Source: Blastochloris sulfoviridis
Lineage (GTDB): Bacteria; Pseudomonadota; Alphaproteobacteria; Rhizobiales; Xanthobacteraceae
Assembly (NCBI RefSeq): GCF_008630065.1
Contig: NZ_VWPL01000017.1
Location: forward strand, 1-64,000
Direction: 5' to 3'
DNA length: 64,000 bases
The notes under the pieces were generated by a model, which made no database searches, was not told the origin of the DNA, and saw nothing but the letters and a program-made list of their open reading frames with translations. Below, in pieces: positions 41,234 to 50,393 of the stretch (within the stretch, counting starts at the first letter, position 1; each line of letters begins with the position of its first letter). The position numbers and the translations under genes are program-made.

Positions 41234-43099
41234 TCACGTCAGGGCGCGGGCGATCCAGTAGGTGGCACCGGCAGCGACATAGGCCAGCACCAGCAGATAG
41301 CCGAACTGGAACGCCGTCCAGCCGCGCGAATTGGTCTCGCGCCGCGACACCGCCAGCGTCGAGAAGCACATCGGCGCATAGATGTACCAGGCGAGGAAGG
41401 CGAGCGAGGTCGGCATCGACCAGGCATTGCGCAGCGTACTGACCAACCCTTCGGCGACCATGGTGTCGGAGCCGGACAGCGCATAGACGGTGCCGAGCGC
41501 GCCCACCGCCACTTCGCGCGCCGCCATGCCCGGCACCAGCGCGATGCAGATCTCCCAGTTGAAGCCGATCGGCGCGAACACATAGGACAGCGCGTGGCCG
41601 ATCGAGGCGGCGAAGCTGTAATAGATCGCCGGCTGGGTGGCGCCTTCCGGCGGTGCGGGGAAGCTCGCCAGCGCCCACAGCACCACCGAGGCGGCAAGGA
41701 TGGTGGTGCCGGCGCGCACCAGGAACGCCTTGGCCCGCGACAGCAGGCCGAGGACGAGGTCGCGCAGCGCCGGAAGCTGGTATTTCGGCAGCTCCATCAG
41801 GAACGGCTGCGCCCGCCCGCGCGTCAGGGTCAGCCGCAGCACCGCGGCCATCGCCAGCGCATTGACGATGCCGGCGAGATAGAGCCCGAACAGCACCATC
41901 CCTTGCAGGCCGATGCCCCAGCCGATCGGATCGTTCGGGATCACCGCGGCGATGATCAGCGTGTAGATCGGCAGCCGCGCCGAGCAGGTCATCAGCGGCG
42001 CGATCAGGATGGTGGTCAGCCGGTCGCGCGGATTGTCGATCACCCGCGTCGCCATGATGCCGGGGATGGCGCAGGCGAAGCTGGACAGGAGCGGCAGGAA
42101 GGCGCGGCCATTCAGGCCGACCGACCCCATCAGCCGGTCCATGATGAAGGCGGCGCGCGCCATGTAGCCGGTCTGTTCCAGCACCAGGATGAAGAAGAAC
42201 AGGATCAGGATCTGCGGCAGGAAGACGATGACGCTGCCCACCCCGGCGATGGCGCCATCGGCGATCAGGCTGCTCAGCCGCCCCGCCGGCAGGTGCGTCC
42301 GCACCGTCTCGGCAAGCCACGAAACGCCGTCGTCGACCCAGCCCATCGGCGCCTCGGCCCAAGCGAACACCGCCTGGAACACCACGAACACCAGCGCCAT
42401 GAGGAAGAGCGGCCCGACCACCGGGTTGAGCAGAACGGCGTCGAGATGGCGGGTGATGCGGCTCGCCGTGCCCTCGGCGATCACCACCTTGTTGGCGATC
42501 TCGCGGGCGCGGCGCTGCAGCGCGCGCAGGCCGGCGGCATCGAGCGGCCGGTAGTCGTCGGACGAGGCCGAGCGGCGCGCCATCTTGTCCAGCACGCCGG
42601 GCAGGCGGCGGCGCAGTTCCTCCAGCCCGCCGCGGCGCACCGCGACGGTGGGGATCACCGGCGCGCCGAGTTCCTGCGACAGGCGCTCGATGTCGATGCG
42701 GGTGCCGTTGCGCTCGGCAAGATCGACCATGTTGAGCGCCACCACGAACGGAATGCCGAGGCGCTGAACGTCCAGCACCAGCCGCAGATGCAGCCGCAGA
42801 TTGGTGGCATCGATGACGCAGATCAGCGCGTTCGGCGGCGCCTCGTCGGCGCGCCGGCCCAGCAGCACGTCGCGGGTGATCTCCTGGTCGCGGCTTGCGG
42901 CATCCAGGCTGTAGGTGCCGGGCAGGTCGACGATGTGGAAGCGGGTGCCGTCATCCAGCGTCACGCTGCCCCAGCGCCGCTCGACGGTGGCGCCGGCATA
43001 GTTGGCGACCTTCTGCCGGCTGCCGGTGAGGCCATTGAACAGGGCGCTCTTGCCGCAATTGGGAACGCCGGCGAGCGCGATACGCGGTAGGTGGGGCAT
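41234..43099 (-). CDS. feoB: Ferrous iron transporter FeoB
   Basis: FeoB is the inner-membrane Fe(II) importer with an N-terminal GTPase domain. The 621-residue protein has the G1 loop GVPNCGKS at 11-18, DLPG (G3) in HIVDLPGTYSLD, and NMVD (G4). Two Gate-type membrane cores follow (for example SSFACAIPGIMATRVI and LVPGMAAREVAVGALG). The protein is shorter than enterobacterial FeoB, as in many alphaproteobacteria. feoA lies 13 bp upstream on the same strand. Fe(II) import is relevant in an anoxic phototroph that also encodes pioABC. Confidence 0.96.
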   Translation of the reverse strand: MPHLPRIALAGVPNCGKSALFNGLTGSRQKVANYAGATVERRWGSVTLDDGTRFHIVDLPGTYSLDAASRDQEITRDVLLGRRADEAPPNALICVIDATNLRLHLRLVLDVQRLGIPFVVALNMVDLAERNGTRIDIERLSQELGAPVIPTVAVRRGGLEELRRRLPGVLDKMARRSASSDDYRPLDAAGLRALQRRAREIANKVVIAEGTASRITRHLDAVLLNPVVGPLFLMALVFVVFQAVFAWAEAPMGWVDDGVSWLAETVRTHLPAGRLSSLIADGAIAGVGSVIVFLPQILILFFFILVLEQTGYMARAAFIMDRLMGSVGLNGRAFLPLLSSFACAIPGIMATRVIDNPRDRLTTILIAPLMTCSARLPIYTLIIAAVIPNDPIGWGIGLQGMVLFGLYLAGIVNALAMAAVLRLTLTRGRAQPFLMELPKYQLPALRDLVLGLLSRAKAFLVRAGTTILAASVVLWALASFPAPPEGATQPAIYYSFAASIGHALSYVFAPIGFNWEICIALVPGMAAREVAVGALGTVYALSGSDTMVAEGLVSTLRNAWSMPTSLAFLAWYIYAPMCFSTLAVSRRETNSRGWTAFQFGYLLVLAYVAAGATYWIARALT

Positions 43100-43112
43100 G
43101 AGTTGGGTGAGG

Positions 43113-43367
43113 TCAAGCTTCGAGCGGGGTGACGACGATCAGCCCAGCCTCGCGCCGCCGGATCGCGATCATCTGCCGATCCACGCGCACGCCCAGCGGA
43201 TCGCCGAGCAGGCCGCGATGCATCACCACCACCGTCTTGCCTTCCTCGAAACCGATCTCCAACAGCCGCCGCTCGGACTCATTGTCGTCGTGGCAGGGCG
43301 AGATGCGGTTGATCAGGGCGCTGCGGCCCTTTGGAAGATCGGCTAGCGTGAGGGCTGGCTCCGACAT
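43113..43367 (-). CDS. feoA: FeoA family protein
   Basis: FeoA is a small SH3-like cytoplasmic protein needed for FeoB activity. The ATG at 43367 has GAGG closely upstream and gives 84 residues; an ATG five codons upstream is possible. Family features are the LADLPKGRSALI start, SERRLLEIGFEEGKTV with the LxxxGFxxG pattern, and the end DRQMIAIRRREAGLIVV. It lies upstream of feoB in one transcript. Confidence 0.94.
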   Translation of the reverse strand: MSEPALTLADLPKGRSALINRISPCHDDNESERRLLEIGFEEGKTVVVMHRGLLGDPLGVRVDRQMIAIRRREAGLIVVTPLEA

Positions 43368-43476
43368 GACATCCTCGGTCATCAGCGGACTGCAATTCTT
43401 TCGCGCCTTTACGGGAGCGGTGTCAAGCAATCAAACGCACCTCATCATCATTCTAAACAACAACCTGTTTGGACTA

Positions 43477-43482
43477 ATTATA
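43477..43482 (-). promoter_or_regulatory. Likely -10 box of the feoAB promoter
   Basis: The minus strand carries a perfect TATAAT at 43482-43477, in an AT-rich stretch about 110 bp upstream of feoA. The -35 region (CTGCCG at 17 bp) is weak, suggesting an activator or derepression. A GTTTAGAAT half-site just downstream (43451-43459) resembles one arm of an iron-control (Irr/ICE) element, but the second arm is missing. Confidence 0.45.
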
Positions 43483-43569
43483 GACTGAACAGGACACGCC
43501 GGCAGCGCGACCTCGCCCCCTCGGCGCCCAGCTTGAGGGCACACGCTTGGCGGCCCCGACGATCTCGGC

Positions 43570-43638
43570 TAGAGCACTCTCCGCAGAAGCGGGAACCGAT
43601 TTTGCATAAGAGATTTCAATAATTCAGAGACTTAGAGC
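43570..43638 (+). repeat. Partial repeat family A
   Basis: TAGAGCACTCTCCGCAGAAG, ACCGATTTTGCATAAGAG and then TTCAGAGACTTAGAGCA are recognisable. The second stem is absent and is replaced by the 17-bp direct repeat that follows. Confidence 0.8.
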
Positions 43639-43672
43639 ACCGGAAGGCTTTGAGTGCCGGAAGGCTTTGAGT
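43639..43672 (+). repeat. 17-bp direct repeat in the rimO leader
   Basis: CCGGAAGGCTTTGAGTG occurs twice in tandem (43639-43655 and 43656-43672). It is followed immediately by CCAGGAG, which is the ribosome site of rimO. Confidence 0.9.
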
Positions 43673-43688
43673 GCCAGGAGCCCCGCTG

Positions 43689-45026
43689 ATGCACGATGAA
43701 ACGCCTTCCCGCCCTCCACCGCGCGTGGGGCTCGTCTCTCTCGGTTGTCCCAAGGCGCTGGTTGATTCCGAGCGCATCCTGTCGCGGCTGCGCGCCGAGG
43801 GCTACGCATTCTCGCGCAAGTACCAGGGCGCCGACGTCGTCATCGTCAACACCTGTGGCTTTCTCGATTCCGCCAAGGCCGAGTCGCTCTCAGCCATCGG
43901 CGAGGCGATGGCCGCGAACGGCCGGGTGATCGTCACCGGCTGCATGGGCGCCGAGCCCGACGCCATCCTCGCGCGGTTCCCCAACGTGCTGGCGGTCACC
44001 GGGCCGCAGCAGTACGAGCAGGTGGTGGCCGCCGTCCATCAGGCCGCGGCGCCTGCGCACGATCCCTTCCTCGATCTCGTGCCGCCGCAAGGTATCCGGC
44101 TGACGCCGCGCCATTATGCGTATCTCAAGATCTCGGAGGGCTGCAGCAACCGCTGCAGCTTCTGCATCATCCCGCATCTGCGCGGCGACCTCGTCTCGCG
44201 CCCCGCTGCCGACGTGCTGCGCGAGGCGGAGGCGCTGGTGAAGGCCGGCGTGAAGGAGCTCCTGGTCATCAGCCAGGACACCTCGGCCTATGGGCTCGAC
44301 CTGAAATACGCCCCCTCGACCTTCCAGGACCGCGAGGTGCGGGCGAAATTCCTCGATCTCGCCCGCGAGCTGGGCGCGCTCGGCGCGTGGGTGCGGCTGC
44401 ACTACGTCTACCCCTACCCGCACGTCGACGAGGTGATCGAGTTGATGGCGGAAGGAAGGGTGCTTCCCTACCTCGACATCCCGTTCCAGCACGCCGCGCC
44501 CGATGTGCTGAAGGCGATGAAGCGCCCGGCGGCGCAGGAGAAGACGCTGGAGCGCATTAAACGCTGGCGCGAGATCTGCCCAAACCTCGCCATCCGGTCG
44601 AGCTTCATCGTCGGCTTCCCCGGCGAGACCGAGGACGATTTCGCGTTCCTGCTCGACTGGCTGAAGGCCGCCGAGCTTGATCGGGTCGGCTGCTTCAAGT
44701 TCGAGCCGGTGGCGGGGGCAGCCGCCAACGCTTTGCCCGATCAGGTGCCGGACGAGGTCAAGGCGCAGCGCCACAAGCGGCTGATGGAGGCCCAGCAGGC
44801 GATCTCGGCCAAGCTGCTCAAGCGCAAGGTCGGCAGCCGGCAGAAGGTGATCGTCGATGCCGTCACCGCGTCCGGTGCAGTCGGCCGCTCGGCCGCCGAC
44901 GCGCCGGAGATCGACGGCACCGTGCATGTCGCCGCGCGCCGGCCGCTCAAGGTCGGCGAGATCGTGACGGTGAAGATCGAGCGCGCCGACGCCTACGATT
45001 TGCACGGCAGCGTGGTGGGGTACTGA
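43689..45026 (+). CDS. rimO: Ribosomal protein S12 methylthiotransferase RimO
   Basis: RimO is a radical-SAM enzyme that methylthiolates an Asp of ribosomal protein S12. From the ATG at 43689 (AGGAG eight bases upstream) the protein has 445 residues. The N-terminal UPF0004 domain supplies three cluster cysteines ([37 protein letters not shown]). The radical-SAM CxxxCxxC is in [22 protein letters not shown] domain ends the chain. [12 protein letters not shown] and CGFLD distinguish it from MiaB. It is monocistronic. Confidence 0.95.
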   Translation: MHDETPSRPPPRVGLVSLGCPKALVDSERILSRLRAEGYAFSRKYQGADVVIVNTCGFLDSAKAESLSAIGEAMAANGRVIVTGCMGAEPDAILARFPNVLAVTGPQQYEQVVAAVHQAAAPAHDPFLDLVPPQGIRLTPRHYAYLKISEGCSNRCSFCIIPHLRGDLVSRPAADVLREAEALVKAGVKELLVISQDTSAYGLDLKYAPSTFQDREVRAKFLDLARELGALGAWVRLHYVYPYPHVDEVIELMAEGRVLPYLDIPFQHAAPDVLKAMKRPAAQEKTLERIKRWREICPNLAIRSSFIVGFPGETEDDFAFLLDWLKAAELDRVGCFKFEPVAGAAANALPDQVPDEVKAQRHKRLMEAQQAISAKLLKRKVGSRQKVIVDAVTASGAVGRSAADAPEIDGTVHVAARRPLKVGEIVTVKIERADAYDLHGSVVGY

Positions 45027-45033
45027 GCGCCAT

Positions 45034-45207
45034 CGACGCCCTGTCGCCCCGGCCAAGCGCCGAAGGCGCGCGAGCCGGGGCCGCCCGCAGGATGGGGTGC
45101 CTTTTTCGGATGACGATCCCGGCTCTCGCTGACGCTCGGCCGGGATGACGACAGGGAGAGGTCGTCGTCCCGGCCAAGCGGCTGAAAGGCGCGCGAGCCG
45201 GGATGAC
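45034..45207. repeat. Interspersed palindromic repeat family B, compound
   Basis: Units TCGCCCCGGCCAAGCGCCGA, GATGACGATCCCGGCTCTCG and CTCGGCCGGGATGACG are followed by a second partial unit (TCGTCGTCCCGGCCAAGCGG to AGCCGGGATGACAC). It lies between the convergent rimO and qor genes. Confidence 0.8.
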
Positions 45208-45218
45208 ACGGCGTCAGC

Positions 45219-46196
45219 CTACGGGATCAGCAACGTCGCGCCGGTGGTCGCCCGCCCCTCCAGCGCTTCGTGCGCGCGGCGCGCCTCGGCCAGCGGGAAG
45301 GTCTGGTGGACCTCGATCTTCACCACGCCGCGACGGATCGCCTCGAACAGCTCGGCCGAGATCGCCTCAAGATCGGCGCGCCTGGCGATGTGGGCGAACA
45401 GCGACGGCCGCGTGGCAAAAAGCGAGCCGCGCTGGGACAGCATCATCAGGCTGAACGCCTCGACCGGCCCTGAGGCATTGCCGAACGACACGAACAGGCC
45501 GAACGGCTTGAGGCAGTCGAGCGAGCCGGGAAACGTCGCCTTGCCGACGCTGTCATAGACCACGTCGCACTTTTCGCCCTTGGTGATCTCGGCCACCCGC
45601 GCGACGAAGTCCTCCTCCGAATAGAGGATGACGTGGTGGCAGCCATGGGCGCGGGCGAGCTCGGCCTTGGCCTTGGAGCCGACCGTGCCGATGACGGCGG
45701 CCCCAAGATGCGCCGCCCACTGGCAGGCGATCAGGCCGACGCCGCCGGCCGCGGCATGGAACAGGATGGTGTGGCCGGGCCCGACCTTGAACGTCCGCCG
45801 CAGCAGGAACGCCGCCGTCATGCCCTTGAGCAGGGCCGCCGCTGCCGTGCGGTCGTCGATGTCGTCGGGTAGCCGGATCAGCCGCTCGGCCGCGACCAGC
45901 CGCGCCTGCGCGTAGGCGCCGCCATGGACGACATAGCCGACGCGGTCGCCGGGTCGGACTGTCTCCACCCCCGGCCCCACCGCCTCGACCACGCCGGCCG
46001 CCTCGCCGCCCGGCACAAAGGGCAGCCCGCCGGCCGGCTGGTAGAGGCCGGTGCGGAAATAGGTGTCGACATAATTGAGGCCGATGGCGGTGTGGCGCAC
46101 CCGCGCCTCGCCCGGCCCCGGATCGCCGACCTCGACATCCTCGAACGTCAGCACCTCCGGCCCGCCGAAGCGGTGGACCCGCACGGCCTGGGTCAT
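45219..46196 (-). CDS. Quinone oxidoreductase / zinc-independent alcohol dehydrogenase family
   Basis: The 325-residue medium-chain reductase resembles NADPH:quinone reductase (QorA). It has GLNYVDTYFRTGLYQ, the GroES-like N-domain with VPGGEAAGVVEAVG, and the Rossmann motif AAAGGVGLIACQWA. It lacks the catalytic zinc ligands of alcohol dehydrogenases. The ATG at 46196 overlaps the terC stop by four bases, so the two are translationally coupled. It is the last gene of a pcs-terC-qor operon. The physiological substrate is unknown. Confidence 0.9.
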   Translation of the reverse strand: MTQAVRVHRFGGPEVLTFEDVEVGDPGPGEARVRHTAIGLNYVDTYFRTGLYQPAGGLPFVPGGEAAGVVEAVGPGVETVRPGDRVGYVVHGGAYAQARLVAAERLIRLPDDIDDRTAAAALLKGMTAAFLLRRTFKVGPGHTILFHAAAGGVGLIACQWAAHLGAAVIGTVGSKAKAELARAHGCHHVILYSEEDFVARVAEITKGEKCDVVYDSVGKATFPGSLDCLKPFGLFVSFGNASGPVEAFSLMMLSQRGSLFATRPSLFAHIARRADLEAISAELFEAIRRGVVKIEVHQTFPLAEARRAHEALEGRATTGATLLIP

Positions 46197-46972
46197 TGTC
46201 CCGTCTCCTGCATCGGCCGGTCGGGCACGTCCGCCGTGATCACGCCGTCGGCGCGGCGTCGGCGCTTCTTGCTCGCCAGCACATTGACCAGTTCCACACC
46301 CGCCGCGAACGCCATGGCGAAATAGATGTAGCCGCGCGGAATGTGGAAGCCCATGCCGTCCGCCACCAGCGCCACGCCGATCAAGAGCAGGAACGCCAGC
46401 GCCAGCATCTTGGTGGTAGGGTGCTCGGTGATGAAGTGCGACACCGGCCCCGAGGCCACGTACATCACCGCAACGGCGATGATCACCGCCAGCACCATGA
46501 TCTCGATGTCCTCGGCCATGCCGATGGCGGTGATGATGGAATCGACCGAGAACACGATGTCGATGATGATGACCTGGAAGATGACGAAGGCGAAGGCGGA
46601 GCCGACCGCTGATTTCTTGTCGCCATTGTTGGGATCGTGCTCGATCTCGGCGTGAATCTCGTGCACGGCCTTGTAGAGCAGGAACAGGCCGCCGGCCGCC
46701 AGGATGATGTCGCGCCAGGACACCGCCTTGCCGAAGGCCGTGAACAGCGGATCGGTGAGGCCGATCAGCCATGTCAGGAACATCAACAGCACGATGCGGA
46801 AGATCAGCGCCAGCGACAGGCCGATCTGGCGGGCGCGCTTGGCCTGTTCGGCCGGCAGCCGCGACACCAGCACCGAGATGAACACGATATTGTCGATGCC
46901 GAGCACCACTTCCATCACCGTCAGTGTGACGAGGGCGGCCCAGGCGCCGGGGTCGGCGATCCATTCGAACAT
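46193..46972 (-). CDS. TerC family integral membrane protein
   Basis: TerC-family proteins export metal ions, notably manganese, in several bacteria. The 259-residue protein has about seven membrane helices and the family motifs EVVLGIDNIVFISVL and VDSIITAIGMAEDI. The acidic residues inside the two membrane repeats (GIDN and SVDS) are the likely metal ligands. The C-terminal tail is basic (SKKRRRRADG). It starts six bases after the pcs stop and overlaps qor, so the three form an operon. Confidence 0.92.
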   Translation of the reverse strand: MFEWIADPGAWAALVTLTVMEVVLGIDNIVFISVLVSRLPAEQAKRARQIGLSLALIFRIVLLMFLTWLIGLTDPLFTAFGKAVSWRDIILAAGGLFLLYKAVHEIHAEIEHDPNNGDKKSAVGSAFAFVIFQVIIIDIVFSVDSIITAIGMAEDIEIMVLAVIIAVAVMYVASGPVSHFITEHPTTKMLALAFLLLIGVALVADGMGFHIPRGYIYFAMAFAAGVELVNVLASKKRRRRADGVITADVPDRPMQETGQ

Positions 46973-46978
46973 GAGAAA

Positions 46979-47707
46979 CTACCGCTCCACAGCGTGCGGG
47001 CGGAACAGGCCCGCGAGGATGAAATAGAGGGCGATGGCGCAAAGGGCCGCCGTCACCGCCGGATCTGGCCGCATATCGGTGACGACGGCCCAGAGCGCAA
47101 GCGCCGCCCAGGCCGTCAGCATGGCAATGTTAAGCCCGCGCAACCGCCTCACCCGCAGCGGATGGACGAACACCACCGGCAGGAAGGTCAAGACGGTGAA
47201 CGCCACCACCCCCGCCGCCGCGAGCCAGGGCTCTGGGTGCAGCAGCAGCAGGTAGAACACCACCACGTTCCACACCGCGGGAAAGCCGCGGAAATAATTG
47301 TCGCCGGTCTTCATCTGCCGGTCGGCGAAATAGAGCGCCGAGGATACCAGGATGGCGGCGAGGCAGGGGATTTCCGCCACCGGCGGCAGCAGCCCGGCCG
47401 CGAGAAGCGCATAGGCCGGCACCACCACATAGGTGAGATAGTCGACCACGAGGTCGAGCGCATCGCCCGACCAGCGCGGCAGAAGCTCGGCCACCCGCAG
47501 CCGGCGCGCCAGCGTGCCGTCGACGCCGTCGACCACCAGCGCCACCGCCAGCCAGCCGAACATGGCGGCGAAGCTGCCCCGTACCGCGGCGTCGAGCGCC
47601 AAGAGCCCGAGCACCGCGCCCGAGGCGGTGAACACATGCACCAGGAAGGCCGCCCACCGGCGGCCGCGCAATCCCGCCGAGGGCGGCGACAGATCGGGCG
47701 CCGTCAT
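46979..47707 (-). CDS. pcs: Phosphatidylcholine synthase
   Basis: Pcs condenses CDP-diacylglycerol with choline in the inner membrane, a route typical of Rhizobiales and other plant- or animal-associated bacteria. The 242-residue protein has eight predicted helices. The CDP-alcohol phosphotransferase motif reads DGVDGTLARRLRVAE...GDALDLVVDY, with the required four aspartates. FHV and AAFLVHVFTASGA near the start and YFRGFPAVWN fit the Pcs subfamily. It heads a pcs-terC-qor operon. Confidence 0.92.
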   Translation of the reverse strand: MTAPDLSPPSAGLRGRRWAAFLVHVFTASGAVLGLLALDAAVRGSFAAMFGWLAVALVVDGVDGTLARRLRVAELLPRWSGDALDLVVDYLTYVVVPAYALLAAGLLPPVAEIPCLAAILVSSALYFADRQMKTGDNYFRGFPAVWNVVVFYLLLLHPEPWLAAAGVVAFTVLTFLPVVFVHPLRVRRLRGLNIAMLTAWAALALWAVVTDMRPDPAVTAALCAIALYFILAGLFRPHAVER

Positions 47708-47797
47708 CGCCAGCCCCGGTCAGCGGCGCACCGGCATGGTGCGGACGCTCGAATGGCCGGTGTTCGTTTCCTCGACACGCGCTTCGCTCCTGCTCAT

Positions 47798-47920
47798 GCG
47801 GTTTCCGGTTGATCCCTTCGGATACCGGAAACGGTCTCGCCGAAAAATCCTTGAACCGATGAGGATTTTTCGGCGATCGGAATTCGGCTCCCCAGCCTGG
47901 TCGGCCGGAAACCGTGTCAG
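47798..47920. repeat. Palindromic repeat family E, compound
   Basis: GCGGTTTCCGGTTGATCCC...GATACCGGAAACGGTC (47798-47835) is followed by a spacer and the half-site CGGCCGGAAACCGTGTCAGG (about 47902-47921). It fills the gap between pcs and the DUF2182 gene. Confidence 0.65.
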
Positions 47921-48903
47921 GCCGCCCGCGGCCAATGGCTCCACACCTCGCTGCCGACGATCGCGGCCCCGATGACGAGGAGCACGACGCCGATGGCCCG
48001 GCTGAATCGGGTGGTCTCGGCGACCTTCTCGATCAGCATGATGACGCCGAGCGCCGCCATCCACACCAAATTCATCACCCCCACCGCGAACATCACCGCC
48101 ATCAGCGCCCAGCAGCAGCCGAGGCAGAGCAGGCCCTGCCGCACCCCGAGGCGGAAGCCGCCGCCGGCCGAGGCCGCCCAATGGGCGAGGAAGAACGGGA
48201 ACGGCCGCTGGCAGGCGGTGACGCAGCGGTATTTCAGATCGGAGAACTGGTAGGCACCGGCCAGCAGGAACACCGCGCCCGAGAACAGGCCGGACACCGA
48301 TGTCATCGCCGGATCGAGCAGCCTCGCCGCGGTGAGCCCCCACTGCCCGAGCCCCAGCGCCAGCCCGGCGACCAGCCACACCGCCACATAGCCGCTGGCG
48401 ATGACCGCCGGCGAGGCCGCCCGCTCGCCGCGGGCGGCGGCGGCATCGGCCATTTCGGCATAGGTGAGGATCATCGGCGCCGCGGTCGGCAGCATCATCG
48501 CGAACGCCATGGCGCCCCACATCGCCACCACCAGCGCCACGTCGGCGAGCCCCCACGGCCCGGAACCCGGCATGCCGAAATGCACCATGCCCGGCTGGCA
48601 CAGCGAGGCCAGCAGCGCCCGGCCGAGTTCGGTGCGCGTCTCCGGATTGAGCAGCCGGTCGAACAGCACCATGCCCGGCCCCAGCGTGCCCGCCTCGCCG
48701 GTCTCGGCCATCTCGGCCACCATGATCGCCAAGTAGGCCCACCCCAGCGCGGCCAGCACGACGATGGCGCCGATGGCCAGCGGGCGCGGGCGCGCGAACA
48801 GGCGCCCAAGTCGTGCCTCGGCGGGCGAACGGGCCTCGGCAGGCGAACGGGCCTCGGCGGGCGGCAGCGCCTCGAACGGGTCACGGCGGAGGCCATCGGT
48901 CAC
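47917..48903 (-). CDS. DUF2182 domain integral membrane protein
   Basis: A GTG at 48903 with GGGAGGGA upstream gives 328 residues. The first 30 include a tandem PAEARS repeat. The rest has about seven membrane helices with the family's WGAMAFAMMLPTAAPMILTY and the Cys/Gly-rich LGVRQGLLCLGCCWALMAVM. The histidine and cysteine residues near the membrane suggest metal binding, and such proteins are annotated as predicted metal-binding integral membrane proteins. Function is unknown. It is divergent from the UbiH-like gene. Confidence 0.88.
   Translation of the reverse strand: MTDGLRRDPFEALPPAEARSPAEARSPAEARLGRLFARPRPLAIGAIVVLAALGWAYLAIMVAEMAETGEAGTLGPGMVLFDRLLNPETRTELGRALLASLCQPGMVHFGMPGSGPWGLADVALVVAMWGAMAFAMMLPTAAPMILTYAEMADAAAARGERAASPAVIASGYVAVWLVAGLALGLGQWGLTAARLLDPAMTSVSGLFSGAVFLLAGAYQFSDLKYRCVTACQRPFPFFLAHWAASAGGGFRLGVRQGLLCLGCCWALMAVMFAVGVMNLVWMAALGVIMLIEKVAETTRFSRAIGVVLLVIGAAIVGSEVWSHWPRAA
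48815..48868 (-). repeat. Three tandem 18-bp repeats inside the DUF2182 gene
   Basis: GCCTCGGCGGGCGAACGG occurs at 48815 and, with single changes, at 48833 and 48851-48868. It encodes PAEARS on the minus strand. The reading frame survives any change of copy number. Confidence 0.9.
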
Positions 48904-48986
48904 GGCGTTCCCTCCCCCATCGGTCTTACGGCAACTTGCCGGACCATGGTATCTCGCACGGGAGTATGTGGTCTCCGGGAGTGGAC

Positions 48987-50204
48987 ATGACAGACGCCGA
49001 AGCCGTCGAGGATGTCGAAATCGCCGTCGTCGGCGCCGGGCCGGCCGGGCTCGCCTGCGCGCTTGCGCTCGCCTCGACCGGCGCCGAGGTGGCGCTGATC
49101 GGCCTGCCGCCGCCGCCCGAGGACAACCGCACCACCGCGCTGCTCGGCGGCTCGGTCACCGCGCTGGAGACGCTCGGCGTGTGGGCCGGCCTCGACGAGC
49201 GCGCGGCGCCGCTGCGGGCGCTGCGGCTGATCGACGACACCGGCGGCCTCATCCGCGCGCCCGAGATCACCTTCCGCGCCGCCGAGCTGGGGCTCGACGC
49301 CTTCGGCTGGAACGTGATCAACCGCGACCTGGTGGCGGCCCAGCGCGCCCGGCTCGGCGCCTATCCGCGGCTCAGGCGGCGCGAGGTCCAGGTCGCAGCG
49401 ATCGAACTGACCGGCGCCCACGCCTTCGTCCGCCCGGTCGAGGGCGACACCGTCCGCGCCCGGCTGTTGGTGGCGGCCGATGGCCGGAACTCGCTCGCCC
49501 GCGCCGCCGCCGGCATTTCCGTTTCGCGCCGCCGCTACCCGCAGACCGCGGTCACCCTCAACCTCGCCCACACCCTGCAGCACGACGACACCTCGACCGA
49601 GTTCCACACAAGCCGCGGCCCGTTCACGCTGGTGCCGCTGAAGGGCGAGCGGTCGAGCCTCGTCTGCGTCACCACGCCCGAGGATGCCGAGGCGCTGATG
49701 GCGATGGCGGACGCGGCCCTCGCCCGCACGCTGGAGCGGCGCGCCCAGTCGCTGCTCGGCCAGTTCCGCATTGATGGCGGCCGGGCGGCATGGCCGCTGG
49801 CGGTGGAGACCCCGAGCCGGCTCGCCGCCCGCCGCGTCGCGCTGATCGGCGACGCGGCGCACGTGGTGCCGCCGATCGGCGCCCAGGGGCTCAATCTCGG
49901 CCTGCGCGACGGCGCCATGCTGGCCGAACTGGTGGCCGAGGCCCGGCGCGAGGGCACCGACGTCGGCGACGACAAGCTGCTCGGCCGCTACCACCGCGCC
50001 CGCCAGCTCGATATTTCGAGCCGCGCGTTTGCCATCGACATGCTCAACCGCACGCTGCTGTCGGCGTTCCTGCCCGCCCAGTTCGCCCGCAGCACCGGGC
50101 TGTGGCTGATCGACCGCCTGCCCGGCCTGCGCCGGCTGGTGATGCGCGAGGGGATGGGGCCCCGGCTCGGCGAGCCCAGGCTGATGCGCGGCGAACCGCT
50201 TTGA
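48987..50204 (+). CDS. UbiH/UbiF/VisC-type FAD-dependent hydroxylase
   Basis: The 405-residue flavin monooxygenase has the FAD loop VVGAGPAGLACALALAS at about 14-30. DG in LLVAADGRNSLAR and the second FAD motif ALIGDAAHVVPPIGAQGLNL are also present. The latter is the ubiquinone-hydroxylase signature. It is likely one of the ring hydroxylases of ubiquinone synthesis. Which carbon it acts on cannot be decided from sequence alone. The ATG at 48987 follows GGGAGTGG. It is divergent from DUF2182 across 83 bp. Confidence 0.92.
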   Translation: MTDAEAVEDVEIAVVGAGPAGLACALALASTGAEVALIGLPPPPEDNRTTALLGGSVTALETLGVWAGLDERAAPLRALRLIDDTGGLIRAPEITFRAAELGLDAFGWNVINRDLVAAQRARLGAYPRLRRREVQVAAIELTGAHAFVRPVEGDTVRARLLVAADGRNSLARAAAGISVSRRRYPQTAVTLNLAHTLQHDDTSTEFHTSRGPFTLVPLKGERSSLVCVTTPEDAEALMAMADAALARTLERRAQSLLGQFRIDGGRAAWPLAVETPSRLAARRVALIGDAAHVVPPIGAQGLNLGLRDGAMLAELVAEARREGTDVGDDKLLGRYHRARQLDISSRAFAIDMLNRTLLSAFLPAQFARSTGLWLIDRLPGLRRLVMREGMGPRLGEPRLMRGEPL

Positions 50205-50218
50205 GCGTGTGAAGGCCT

Positions 50219-50377
50219 GTCATCCCGGGCAAGGGCCGAAGGCCCGCGACCCGGGATCGTTCGCCATTATTCCGTCGTCCCGGACCGCGCGAAGCGAGGA
50301 GCCGGAACCGTTTGCAGGACGAGGATCTTGTCTTGAGAACGATCCCGGGTCTCGCTGACGCTCGCCCGGGATGACGA
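50219..50377. repeat. Interspersed palindromic repeat family B
   Basis: GTCATCCCGGGCAAGGGCCG, GCCCGCGACCCGGGATCG, GTCGTCCCGGACCGCGCG and GCTCGCCCGGGATGACGAG form an interlocking palindrome between the convergent ubiH-like and CoA-transferase genes. Confidence 0.85.
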
Positions 50378-50393
50378 GGCCCGCAGGCGCGGC

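Noticed and set aside
43451-43459. Irr/ICE iron-control element at feoAB
   Set aside because: Only one arm of the palindrome is present, so it is noted under the promoter but not called as a site.
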